Shown here piece by piece: positions 39,601 through 52,442 of a stretch of 64,000 bases of DNA. This stretch comes from Mytilus californianus. Lineage: Eukaryota > Mollusca > Bivalvia > Mytilida > Mytilidae. The stretch is from the NCBI RefSeq assembly GCF_021869535.1, contig NW_026262734.1:112855588-112919587 (forward strand), given 5' to 3'. The position numbers were made by a program, and so were the translations under genes. The notes below the pieces were generated by a model. That model worked only from the letters and a program-made list of their open reading frames with translations. It was not told the DNA's origin and did not search any database. The first letter of the stretch is position 1, and the number at the start of each line of letters is the position of its first letter.

Positions 39601-42600
39601 TGTTATTTTATTTTCAATAAATATATAGAACCTTAATTGCTATAAATATAAATTTATTGTCTTTTCTCATCTGACTATATTTATTGTCACTCAGTCTCTA
39701 TAAATAGACATTCGATATCTTATCTCAGGTTCATTATTAGTATTAACCCATTGATATTGCATATGCATAGATTGATTATAACAATAGATTTTTTTTTAGA
39801 TTATCTTGAAAGTTTGGCGAAGGGCGAACATAATTCTTTAGCTCAACAATTGGAGTAAAGCAAGGGTGCCTTTAAGCCCTACATTGTTTTCACTTTATGT
39901 GAATGATTAGTTACTATATTTGATAGTACCTGTGATTCTACTAAATTAAATAATAGACATGTATCGACCTTGGTACATGCAGATGAAATTGTGTTAATAA
40001 AATATCTGAATCTAAGTCTGGCCGTGTTTAGATAAACATAGCACTTACTGTAATAAGGGGAATTTAACTGTAAATCTAAATAAAACTAGTAAAATGATTT
40101 TTTATAAGTCTGGTGAAATTCAAAAAAAAAAAAAAAATACTACTTTAAATTAAATGAACAGACAATTGATCTTACCAATAAATATAAAAACAATTGCAAT
40201 TTTTTTCCTACATTGTTTGCAATACATCACCATGATTACACATTTCAAAAGCAATGTTTTGCATCCGAAAGTTTTGATTCTGTGATAACCTCATTTATAA
40301 CTGTTTAAAAGTTGTTAAAAATAAAACTGAGAATGGAAATGGGGAATGTGTCAAAGAGACAACAACCCGACCATAGAACAGACAACAGCAGAAGGTCACC
40401 AACAGGTCTTCAATGCAGCGAGAAATTCCCGCACCTGGAGGCGTCCTTCAGCTGGCCCCTAAACAAATATATATACTAGTTCAGTGATAATGAACGCCAT
40501 ACTAAACTCCAAATTGTACACAAGAAACTAAAATTAAAAATAATACAAGACTAACAAAAAACCTATATTACTTTTTTGCAGTAAAATATGGCCTCTTAGT
40601 TTTAAAAACAATCCAGGTCTTGAATGTAAATACTTGTTGTTTTTGACATCAACATTTCAAATAAAGTTTTATAAATATTATGTTGATGGATATACAACTG
40701 CAGCTAACACAGCAATTTTAGTAGAACTAGGTTAGTTTCCTATAGCTGTTAATGCTATAAAACTTTCTGTATGTTTTTGGTGCCATTTTATGAATGTAAA
40801 AGGGGCAATTTATGCTTCAAATGCCTATATTTGTGGCTTACATTTTCATAACAGTTTTCCTGCCAAACTGAAAAATAGTCCTTGAAAAATAGGGTTCAAT
40901 CACGTATCGAAAAAAAATACGTTCTAAAAAATAACGACTGATTAAAGCTGTAGGCAATGAATTAGTTGGAAAATATTTAGATACAAGAAAAACAGATATT
41001 TAACAACCTAAATGACCCAAATGAAAACTAAGAACGTATAGACAATTTCAAAAAATGATTACGAACTTTGATAAAGTAGACCAATACATGATTTCTAATT
41101 CTGTTAAAATCAGATTTAGTAATTGTAATTTGCATATTAAACAGGAAAAAAAAACCTTTAAAAAAAATTATGTTCCCTCTGTAAAAAGGGAGTTGAAATA
41201 ACAAAGGTAACAAACTCGAAGGAAAATTCAAAACGGAAAGTCTTTTATCAAATGGCCAAATCAAAATCTTAAACACATCAAACGAATAGAAACAACAGTC
41301 ATATTTTTGACTAGGCATGAATGAATTTCATATTGCTTCAAAATCTCAAAATTTAGAAAAACGTGGTTAAAAGCTTTTTATGAAGAAGAGATTATATTCC
41401 CATCCTTAAACAATAGTTATCAAAGGTACCAGGCTTATAATTTGATACGCCAGACGCGCATTTCGTCTACATAAGACTCATCAGTGACACTCAGATCAAA
41501 ATAGTTAGACAGCCAAACAAGTATAAAGTTGAAGAGCATTGAGGACCCCAAATTCCAAATGCCAAAAATGATGATTAAAAATTTACATTTATGGTTACAT
41601 ATAATCAGTAAGACATAGCACGGTCATTGATAAGGGGGTAAAGTATTAATATGTACAAAGAAATAACATAGCTGACCAAATAATAGAATGTTTGATTTTT
41701 GTATTAACTATATTTACGTTTAGTTATATCCCCTTTTCCTCGAATTTGACCTGCCGAATTATACTTTTAATCTGGTTTGTACTTACACCAGCAACATGAA
41801 GGGTGTCACATATGGAGCAAGATCTGCTTACCCTTCCGGAGCACCTGATATTAACTTAAGTTTTATTGGATTTCTGTATTGTTTTGTGTTGTGTTTTGCG
41901 TACTGGTTTTTTGTCTGTTGTGTTTTTCTTTTTTAGCCATGACGTTGTCAGTTTATTTTCGACTTACGAGTTTGAATGCCTCTTAAGCTTTGGTATCTTT
42001 CGCCTCTTTTTGTAACACTCGCATTACTAGTATCACCTTCAAAATATCTCAATATATGATATTTTTATATCATATGAATGTTTGTTACCGTTGAATTTAA
42101 ATATGTTTTAAAAATAGTTTATGATTGTATTGGTAACAATTAACGGTTTGGATTCTACACCAATGAATAATTTGATTTGATTTGATTTATGCATTATTAA
42201 CTTTTATGTTATCGGACATCACAAAGATCACGCACGAACATTTAATTATTCTATCAAAATCGTCATCATACCGCTACATTGTTTGTTCACGTCATTGAGG
42301 ACTTAAAGAGGACATTGAGGTTCTAACAAACAGATCTGTCGTTTAAACTGACAACAACAGACATTGATTACATTTATGAAATGAAATGCACAAGTATGAT
42401 TTTATGATTTTATTTTTTCAATACAAAACAAGTCTATATAATACAGATTTATCAATTACTCAATACTAACCTTTTTCAGAAAAGTTTCGGAGTCTGGACG
42501 GAAATATAAATAAACTGCATGATAATAATATAGCTGGTGTAGAGTTTGTAACAGTTCTGGAAAGTCATGGAATTCATTTTAATTTTTAATAGTTACAAAC

Positions 42601-45600
42601 ATCACATGGAAAATGTAATATTAATTTTTCGCTTAATCCATGTAACATGTTATTGAAATACATATGCATCCGTCGTTGTACTTTTTTTGAAATGTTAATG
42701 TCAGTCTTTACCATACACAATCACCAGGGAACAGGCCACAGAAAAGTATGTTGCCCGTTGCGAAAAGATGGTCAGACGTCGTGCTGGCAAGGCACAAAAA
42801 GCGAACAATGCAAAGTTTAACATATGTATCGACTTGGTCTTGAGTTTTTCCTAGAGATCATCGAATTTTATGTGAACGTGTGTCCGTGAAACCATCAATT
42901 GAAGGCAGTTGCCTTTTGGACTGATTATGTATGCATAACCACACGTTCATAATTATATTATTATAATTTTTTTCTGTAGATATGCTCTTTGAAACAAAAC
43001 TATTTCATTTACCTGTTTACATTATTCTATTTGGCGGCAATTTGTTCAAGGTTATGGTTGTCTTTCTGAAATTTTTAACATCTCAACCCTTATTTTATTG
43101 ATTTTGTATTTACACTGTGTCATAGATCAAATTTATTCGCTCAGTGTATGTTCACTTGTGGTAATATGTCTTTTGATTGAGTTGAGCAATTTCAATTCAT
43201 ATTTTATAGTGTGTCTTTCTATGTTGTAATGTTACACTATTGTTTCAGGTAAGGGTGAAGGTTGGTACCTATTAAAACGTATAAACCCGCTGCATTTGTT
43301 TGCCCGTGTCCTAAGTCAGGAACCTGATGTTCAGTGATTGTCGTTTGTTGATGTTGCTCATAAGTGTTTCTCGTTTCTCGTTTTATATAGATTAGACCGT
43401 TGGTTTTCCTGTTTGAATGGTTTAACAATAGTAATTTTGGGGCCCTTTATAGCTTGCTGTTCAGTGTGAGCCAAGTCTCCGTGTTGAACACCGTACTTTG
43501 ACCTGTATTGGTTTACTTTTACAAATTGTGACTTAGATGGAGAGTTGTCTCATTGGCACCCATACCACATCTTCTTATATCTATCTTAGATAATAACAGT
43601 TCTTTTTCTTGTTAAAATAATTTCGAGGACAACATGCTACTGCCCGATAGTCAGTACTTTTCTTGTACATAGTTTGACGCCGAGACGCCGATTAATTCAC
43701 ATGGGTAGCCATATCTGACTGGCATTGTTGTCTTCTTCCTATTAGCGCTTTATGCAAGACATTCAAGTAACAACCGTATCTTCCCATCCGAATTAACAAA
43801 TTGATCATTGTCATATATATGGAATTACAATGTAGTATGAAGCTCCTTCAGACCAAAAATAGTCTGTCAAAATGGTTGGCCACAACGCGTAGCTAATGAC
43901 AAACACAACCTAATTCGATAAATGATTATAATAATTTGATCTTAATAGTAGTTTTGTTTATAAAAATAAGACGATTTGGTATGAACGCAACCCTACAACA
44001 GAAACCAAATGAAATAGAAGTTAACAACTACATGTCACCGAACGGTCTTCAACAATGGGCAAATCCATATCGTTTATATACAAATACACTTAGTACAGAT
44101 CAGAGAGTACTCGCAGTTACTGACAGCTAATTCGAAGTCAATAACAACCAATGCAAAAATCATGTATCTAATTATAAAAGATCAAGCAGTACACATCCAA
44201 CATCCAACGAGTTTAGTGTAAAGACGTCATTAACAGTCAGAGAAAACCATGACCTTGTTCAATGCCAAAATAAAGGTATCGACAGATTTTAGTACCGGAA
44301 AAGTGCATATCTGTATAACAGAACTATATAGTATGATTTTAATTTACTAATGATAAAATCAATATTAATGACAATATAATCAAAATACAAAGACCTAATT
44401 ACAGCGTTGAATTGCAAACCTTTTAGAATAAGTTTATCTAAATGATTAACAAGTTTACTAAGATCGTATCTAAATTTCCAGGCTCGGTAAACAACATCTT
44501 CCTAAAAAAAGGATGTGCTATTCTGGTTGATTTAAGTTTCTACAGGTACAGCCTAACTTCCAATTAAAATCTGTGTATCTATGGAAGAATTTAGTAACGA
44601 TTCTAATGTGTCACCAGCAATACATTTATTACGTTCATTGAAATTCCAAAACGTCTCTACAGACACGGGCTTAGTGAATGAGTGGTTATATGTAGACACT
44701 GTTAGATGTTTTACTACACTGAAAAGCCAAAGACTTGGGGAAAAATTCAGAACGGTAAGTCCCAAATCAAATTGCAAAATCGAAAGCTCAAACACAACAA
44801 ACGAATGGATAACAACTGTCATATTCCTGACTTGGTACATTAAATAAGGACAAAGATTTTGTTTTGCATCAATATCAACGGACATCCATCTCTGACATGG
44901 GTAAAACTATTGTATGGGTAAAGCTCAAGGTATCATACTTCAATACCCCGGTCAATTATTGGGGTTCGATGTTGTATGCTATATCGCAACGAAAGCAAGT
45001 ACATGAATATTGTAGATCAAACTTTTTTGCATGGAGAACAGTTTGAAAATTTGTATTACTTACTTTGATGGAAATATATTGTGCCATCCATCTCCATCCC
45101 CTATGTCTATTGTTATCCATAAAAATGCAAGGAGAACAAAGTGACCAATTACGGCGGCTTGAGCAAAACTAAAACAAAATGCATATAAAAATAATACCAA
45201 TCAAAAAAAATGTACAAGAATGTCTTAACTGTATCATCAGAAATATAAACATAATGGATAGTTGTTTCATTGCAAATTATACTACATCTCATTATTTTTT
45301 TACATGTCTCCATTTAATTGTAATGCATTGTATTATATGTTAAGAAAAAAGATCAGCTTAGAAACAAAAATAATATTTAGTAAAAAAAAAGATCGAGATA
45401 CAAAGGGGGAAAGGAAACTCTAAGTCGAAACCAGTAAAAACAATGACTGAAATGAAAGGAAAATATATTTTAAAAATTCAATCAACAGCCAACAAAACAA
45501 CACACAACTCGAAATATCGAACAACAGGACAAAGTAATTGTACCAATCTAGTATTGTTTACTTAATGAACTGAAAATGGTTCAATACAGTAAAAGTTATT

Positions 45601-47023
45601 TATCAGTACTTAAATAGTCTTGTACTTAAAAGTACATATGCAAAAGTGACTGCAAATGACATATGTACACTGAATGCATTAATTCAAAGATTGTTATTTT
45701 ATAGTCTGCAAAAAAACTTGATTTATTTTTTTTGTAATTGCCGTATAACTAGCTTTTAGTTACTTCGAGTACTCTTATCTCGGGACGGTGTGTCTTTAGC
45801 ATATTTAGTCGTTTGTTATTTGTTCTTTGTCATGTGTCAAGTCTTTCTCAATTGTTTTGATGATGTTATTATGTTACAACAATGTCCCATGTTTGGGATG
45901 GGTTCAGCTGTAGAAACATGTTTAATCCCTCCGAAGTCTTTATATACCTGAACCAAGTCAGGAGCATGTAGTTCCATGATTGCCGTTTGTCACCGTCTAC
46001 GATATTTATTTTTCGTTTATTATTTTGTACATGAATCGGCTGTTGGTTTCCTCGTTAATGTTTTTTCTAAATTTTTCGTGTGCTAGCTTTTGATAGCTTA
46101 CCTCACACTAGTTTTAGGCTAATCGTTAAAGGCCGTACTTTGATGTCATGTGGTTTCTGATCGATATTAGTTTCAATGGAAACTTTACTACATTCATTTA
46201 TTTTTATTGATGTCCACAAAACGTATAAAGGAATTACTGTATTTAAGCGTATTATTTAGACCTCTTGGTTTAGTGGCAAACCTATATAAACATCCTGACA
46301 GGAAACTCGAGTTCTGTAAAGTCATTTCTTCTGTGGGAAATGTATACTATTATATATATGTTTACTGACCTCTCTATGGGTCTGTAGTATATTAGTAGCA
46401 ACCGTTCATACGGGATTTATCGTATACGGAACGTTTCCTTCCGAGTTTCGTATAAAGATAAATTATGAAATCAAGTAACAACAATAGAGGACGTTACGTG
46501 TTGTTAGCCCTATGAAATCTAGGACCTCTACGAGTATATAAGTGATCACCACTTGACGGCCTTAAACAAATCACCTTTTCACAAATTTACCTCGACCAAG
46601 TCAGAAATATGACGGTTGTTACCATCCGTACCGTTTGTTGATAGTCTTTTATGTTCTAGTAAGTATCATACTAATCTGATATTAACTTGGATAGTTGCAT
46701 TACCGCCTTCTATTTCCAACCCCACAAAAACAATCATCTTAAAAACAAGAGAAAAACAACAACAAAATGGAGAGTTTTTCAATGTTCGTTTTTTTTTTAC
46801 TTATGAACATTTCAGATTACGTATATATAACCTTACTCAATTGGGCCTAGGCTGGCATATTCTTTTCTCAAAAGCGACTTGATTCTTGACCTAGACTCAG
46901 CATTTCCGGAACAAAACTGTAAACAACCTCTTAAATTACAATAAAAAAACATGTATTTACTTCGCTGGAGGTCTAACTGACAATCAAAAAAAAAAAGGTC
47001 TTTCGAAAATAATTAGAAAATCA

Positions 47024-47056
<33 letters not shown>

Positions 47057-50000
47057 GCGCATTTCCTCTTAAACCATACTAAGTCGGAAGAATTTGTGAT
47101 ATGAAGTATAAATGTAGTGTTTTGTACTTCCTAAATTTGATTTTTTTTCCACAGATAACGCCAGTTTGTGAGGAATTAACCCAATTCGGAGATCTTTATC
47201 GATCCGTGTCTTATACGCTTTAGCGCATGCTCAGTTGACGTACTGCCCGCGAAATGTAAAAACTCTTTATTTCAACACTTGCCCAATTGTACCGCGAATT
47301 CGCGGGCATCTTCTAGTAATAGCAATTTTTAAGAATAAAATTACAGTAAATATGTTTTTGAATTGAAATTTACGATATACACCTTGTCGACAATGATTTA
47401 TACTAGACTGTCCGTAAACATATGAGGTTTCTATGTTTCAGTACACATTTGACATTTAAACATTAAAAGACTTGGAAGTACAGTGGTTTTTTACTTGTAT
47501 TTACTCTTTACAAAAAAACAGTATCACTTTTCTATATTGAAAACAATATAAATATAACATTAGATATCCTCACTTGTCCTTCCGGGGCACCTGCCATCAC
47601 CACCGGTGTTCTCTGGGCTACGTGTTGGTCAGTTTTTTTCGTATCTTGTATTTATAGTCTGTTGTTTGTCTTTTGTATTTCTTTTGTTTTGTTTTTTTTC
47701 AATGACAATGTCAGTTCGTTTTTGTCTTTCGTACCCTCTTTGATACTTATAATTTAAATAAAAAAAACCCTGTCAATTCACAAATCTGATGAGAGGAAAA
47801 TGAAGTTGATACTTACTCTATGACATGCTTTTAAAGTATACAGCGGTGCGTAATCGTATTCGTTAATTTTGATAAAATACAACAATTAGTTTGTGCGTTG
47901 TGTACATAATGTATGACGTTGTATACAAGATATTCCATTTGTAACGTTAATAGCGAAAACCATTTTCATAACTTACCTTCCTAAGAAGTACAATTGAAGC
48001 CATGTCCAGGATAACAGTAACATGATAGCAGATATTGGTAAACCGAATGCAAACCATGACGAAAAGGTAACCGGCGATTCTCCTCCGTATTTCTCGAATA
48101 TGCTGAAAAGAGTTAAATATACCTTTATTATATCTTGTGAATTTAATTTTGATGTTTCTTTTGTAAGTCCGGTTGGATATTGTGTTATGTCTTATGTTCG
48201 CTGTTGGAGTCGACGTGGTTCAGTATTTATATATCCCGTTTTGAGGGAATTTTGTTGTTTCTTTCGTATATGTGTAGGTCCGTTGGGTCATTTTGTGCTG
48301 AGCTGTTGTCTGTTTATTTCGTTTGTAGTTTTAATTCTGTATTTTCGATACATTTCACATTTGTCTTATTTGTCAGTATAGTCGAGTTACTCGTGGTTCG
48401 TCTACAGGGTTTTTGTTTAATGTTGTTTGTTTTCGTGTGTGTTTACTGTTTGGTCTTACTTTATATTACAGTTATTTTATTTCTATTTTTGTTTTTATAT
48501 GTATATTAAAGTTAAGATAAAAAATCCGCTACTTTATTTATATGATTTTAAACAACAATTCAGAAAATAAAAAAAATAACACCATAACAAACACAACATG
48601 CACAAGTCTATTCTAATATTCTTGTCATGGCTAAACAATACATAAAATAACACCATTATAAACTGCATCCCAATGTAAATTCGTGTAAGTGTCTATATTA
48701 ATTAAACAAATCTATTTTATTTTTAGAAATTTACCTGCGATAATATAAACGTCACAAAAAAAAAGCCACTTTTTGTTTATCCATTCATGTGACGCGCAGT
48801 TTATATTTCGTTTGTGGTGTCTTAGTGTGCTGTCGTAAATTCATGGGAGTTGACTGTCGTTTATGGCGGTTAACATGTTGTAATGTACTATTTTAATACT
48901 ATTTATGTATTTCTCTATGCTGAGAGTCCTGGCGTTTGATTGTACTGTATCCCTGTCACGTAGTGGTGTCATTTTAGCTGTATTTTTTACATTGACATAT
49001 AACGGTCGGTTTATATAGCCATAAAACTAGGTTCAACCCACCATTTTTCTTAAAATGTCCTGTACAAGTCAGGAATATGGCAGTTGTTATCACATAGTCT
49101 GTGTCTATGTATGTTGGCGTTTGTTATTGTTGTAGTTCAGTGCTTCAGTTGTTCCGTTGTTTTACCTTTTATAGTTGACGTGTTTCCCTCGGTTTTAGTT
49201 TGTTACCCGGATTTGTTTTTGCTTAATCGGATTATGACTTCTGAAAAGCGGTATACTACTGTTGCCTTCATTCATGAATTTGAGCAAATATGGGGGATAC
49301 ATCGATCAAACTGACACAAATATGTACATGCCATATAAGGGCTACATATAATGTCTTTTACAAAAACATGTGTCTAAGCAATATGCTAAGTTCTAAATAT
49401 GTTAATGTCCATTAAAGTAGTTAATTTCAATAGAAACAATCAAAGGCCTGTCATTGACAATTAGGTTTCCAAAATAGCGAAAAACATCCTATACAATATA
49501 AGTTTTTCACTTTTGCGGTTTGTGACGAGTTTACTGTATATCATCAGTATGACAAGATCATACAAGATCATACAAAGTCTATTAGTACTATGGAAAACCC
49601 CATACTATTTCCAAAGAAGAAAATAATAACGAATACATTGTAATCTTGTTTTATGTTTTTGCATCCGATCTCTGTATATGATTTATTAATAAACTTAATA
49701 AAATGGAAAGGTTAAGTACAAGTGAACATACTTAACACAGTGAGAAAACGTTTCGATTATCTGAGTTTGTAACGCCCTTTAAAGTACTGTATGTCGTTGA
49801 TAGGTTCAATCGCTATAGCCAATCACATGCATCTACATTTGAAATACTAATGTAAATGGAAAACTAACATATCACTTTGTCCTTTGAAAACAACATTAGG
49901 ACCAGTTCCAGTCAAACTCCCGAGGCCACCACAGTTTGCGGCATGTGCTATACAGATAGACATCATTTTACATATTTCAAGATGTTCTTTGCTTTCCGGT

Positions 50001-52409
50001 TCATCCATGTTGTCTTCATGTTCAGCCTTGTAATTTGAAGTTCTGAAAATATATAGAAAAAATAATGATATACAAGTATTCAACACCTGGATTGTTATCA
50101 AGTAATTGTAACTGGAACACTTGTCAAACAAGTAATTCAGAATCTTTCAAAAAAAAAAGGTGTATATGAAACTGCCATCACTAGTGACCAAGCGTTTGTC
50201 AGGCATTAAACCATTAAAACAAAGTTGTGTCAGTGCTCAACGACTCTTAAAAATCTGTTTCATACGAAGAAAAAAAGACTGGTACCAAATTGGAATTTTT
50301 TTAAAGTATGTTGACAATAATGCTGATTACAAAGCGGTCATCAAAACGGTTGTGTTCAAAAATACAGCAAAGGTCGTCAACGTATATAATTTATCAACGG
50401 TGAACTTCACACAGAAAGGATCATCTTACATAGAAACCGATAGACATGAGTAAAGTAAGATAGCTCTCTTAAATTTTTCTGCTACGTAGGATAGTGTTTT
50501 TGTAAATATAATAATCATGGAAAGAAGGTTGTACAATCTGCATAATAAGTTTACGCCACTTATCTAACTAGGATATGCAAAAGGGAAAACCTGTATCTGT
50601 ATCATAGCTTGAGAGTAATCGGACCCGTCTTGGCTTTGAATATAGCACACATATGTTAACGATTAATCAGAACTCTTTTCAACATATACATATCTTCCCA
50701 TACTTATCTGTTTTCCCTATATCGGTAATTGTAGGTTGAGCATTCCCTTTTATTATACCATTAATGCCTATATCTTCAAGGTGAAGTGCGTCATTATCAT
50801 AAACTGCAAAGAGATAACATTTGATTTAATAATCTGTCAGTTTAAAATAATAATCTCATTTATGATGAACGTATACATGGCTTTATCGATATAAGTAGTG
50901 ATTTTAAAAGAGACGGGAGATACCAAGTGGATATTTAAAAATCATCAGTCGAAAAAAAATGAGAACGTTAGGTCAAAATAACAATAAAATGCTTCGCCGA
51001 GCGCAGCCTGATACGACCGCAGAGGTCGAACCCTGAACAGTTGGTGCAAGTTTGGACACAATATTCAAGCTTGATACTGTCTGAATTTGGATTGTGATAA
51101 ATTTTTTTACATAAAATAGGTTTCTGACACAAAATAAATGTGGTGAAAGATCTTAAAAATTTGAAATGGGTTGAAATATTTGTATTTATTTTCAATTGAA
51201 GATTTCTTGCTATTGCGCAATACTGTGATATTGTGCAATACTGTGCTATTGCACAATACTGCGATATTGTGCGATATTGTGCAATATTGTGCTACTGCCC
51301 AATACTGTGCTATTGCGCAATACTGTGCTATTGCACAATACTGTGCAATTGAAGATTTCTTTCTATTGTGCAATACTGTGCAATTGGATATTTCTTGCTA
51401 TTGCGCAATACAATGCAATTGAAAATTTCTTGCTATTGCGCAGTATTGTGCTAATGCGCAATACTGTGCAATTGGATATTTCTTGTTATTGCACCATACT
51501 GTACAATTGAAGATTTCTTGCTATTGCGCAATACTGTGCAATTGATGATTTCTTGCTATTGCGCAATACTGTGCAATTGAAGATTTCTTGCTATTGCGCA
51601 ATACTGTGCAATTGAAGATTTATTGCTATTGTGCAATATTGTGCTATTGTACATACTGTGAAATTGAAGATTTCTTGCTATTGCGCAATACTGTGCAATT
51701 GAAGATTTCTTGCTATTGCGCAATACTGAGCAATTGAAGATTGCTTGCTATTGCGCAATACTGTGCTATAGCGCAACAATATGCAATTGAAGATTTCCTA
51801 CTATTGCACTATACTTCATATAATAATTTGAACATCATGTTTGGTGTGTATCTCCTGCCATATCAGTATTTTTTGCTTTTATATATAAATCAGAAATAAT
51901 CAATACAAAAATTGGATAAGAAAAAAAAAAAAAAAAAAATGATGAAAAAAAAAATCACCCCCCCCCCCCAAATTTGTTTTTAACCCCCCCCCCCCCTTTT
52001 AGTTATTACCCCCAAACTCAATCACAGCTTTCCCTTGTGGTATGGTATCTTGCAGTACAATTTCAGAGAGATCCATACACTTAAACACAAGTTATTGTCT
52101 GGAAACTAGAAAAATGTTTGTTTTGGCCCCTTTTTGGCCCCTTATTCCTGAATGTTTGGAGCAATTACCCCCAAAATTCAATCCCAGCCTTCCCTTTGTG
52201 GTATGGTACCTTGCATTACAATTTAAGAGAGATCCATACACTTTAACACAAGTAATTGTCTGGAAACTAGAAAAATGCTTGTTTTTGGCCCCATTTTGGC
52301 CCCTAATTCCTAAACGTTTTGGGCAATTACCCCCAAACTTAATCCCAGCCTTCCCTTTGTGAAATGGAACCTTGTGGTACCAAATGTGTCTTCGGACGAC
52401 GCAGACGCA

Positions 52410-52442
<33 letters not shown>

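Noticed and set aside
42534-42540. CACCAG as acceptor for SLC13 exon 10
   Set aside because: It would give a phase mismatch with exon 9 and drop the conserved NSTPA segment. The upstream CTTTCCAG acceptor at 42557-42558 fits both.
42715-42860. Possible extra transporter exon on the minus strand
   Set aside because: One frame is open and hydrophobic, but it does not match SLC13, and the gene already joins in phase without it.
48022-48509. Plus-strand frames of 119 and 109 codons
   Set aside because: The first overlaps SLC13 exon 7 on the opposite strand; the rest is T-rich repeat-like intron sequence giving hydrophobic translation.
51171-51510. Overlapping 77-88 codon frames with Cys/Ala/Gln/Tyr periodicity
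   Set aside because: They are translations of the 35-bp palindromic repeat; the period is repeat-driven and both strands are equally open.
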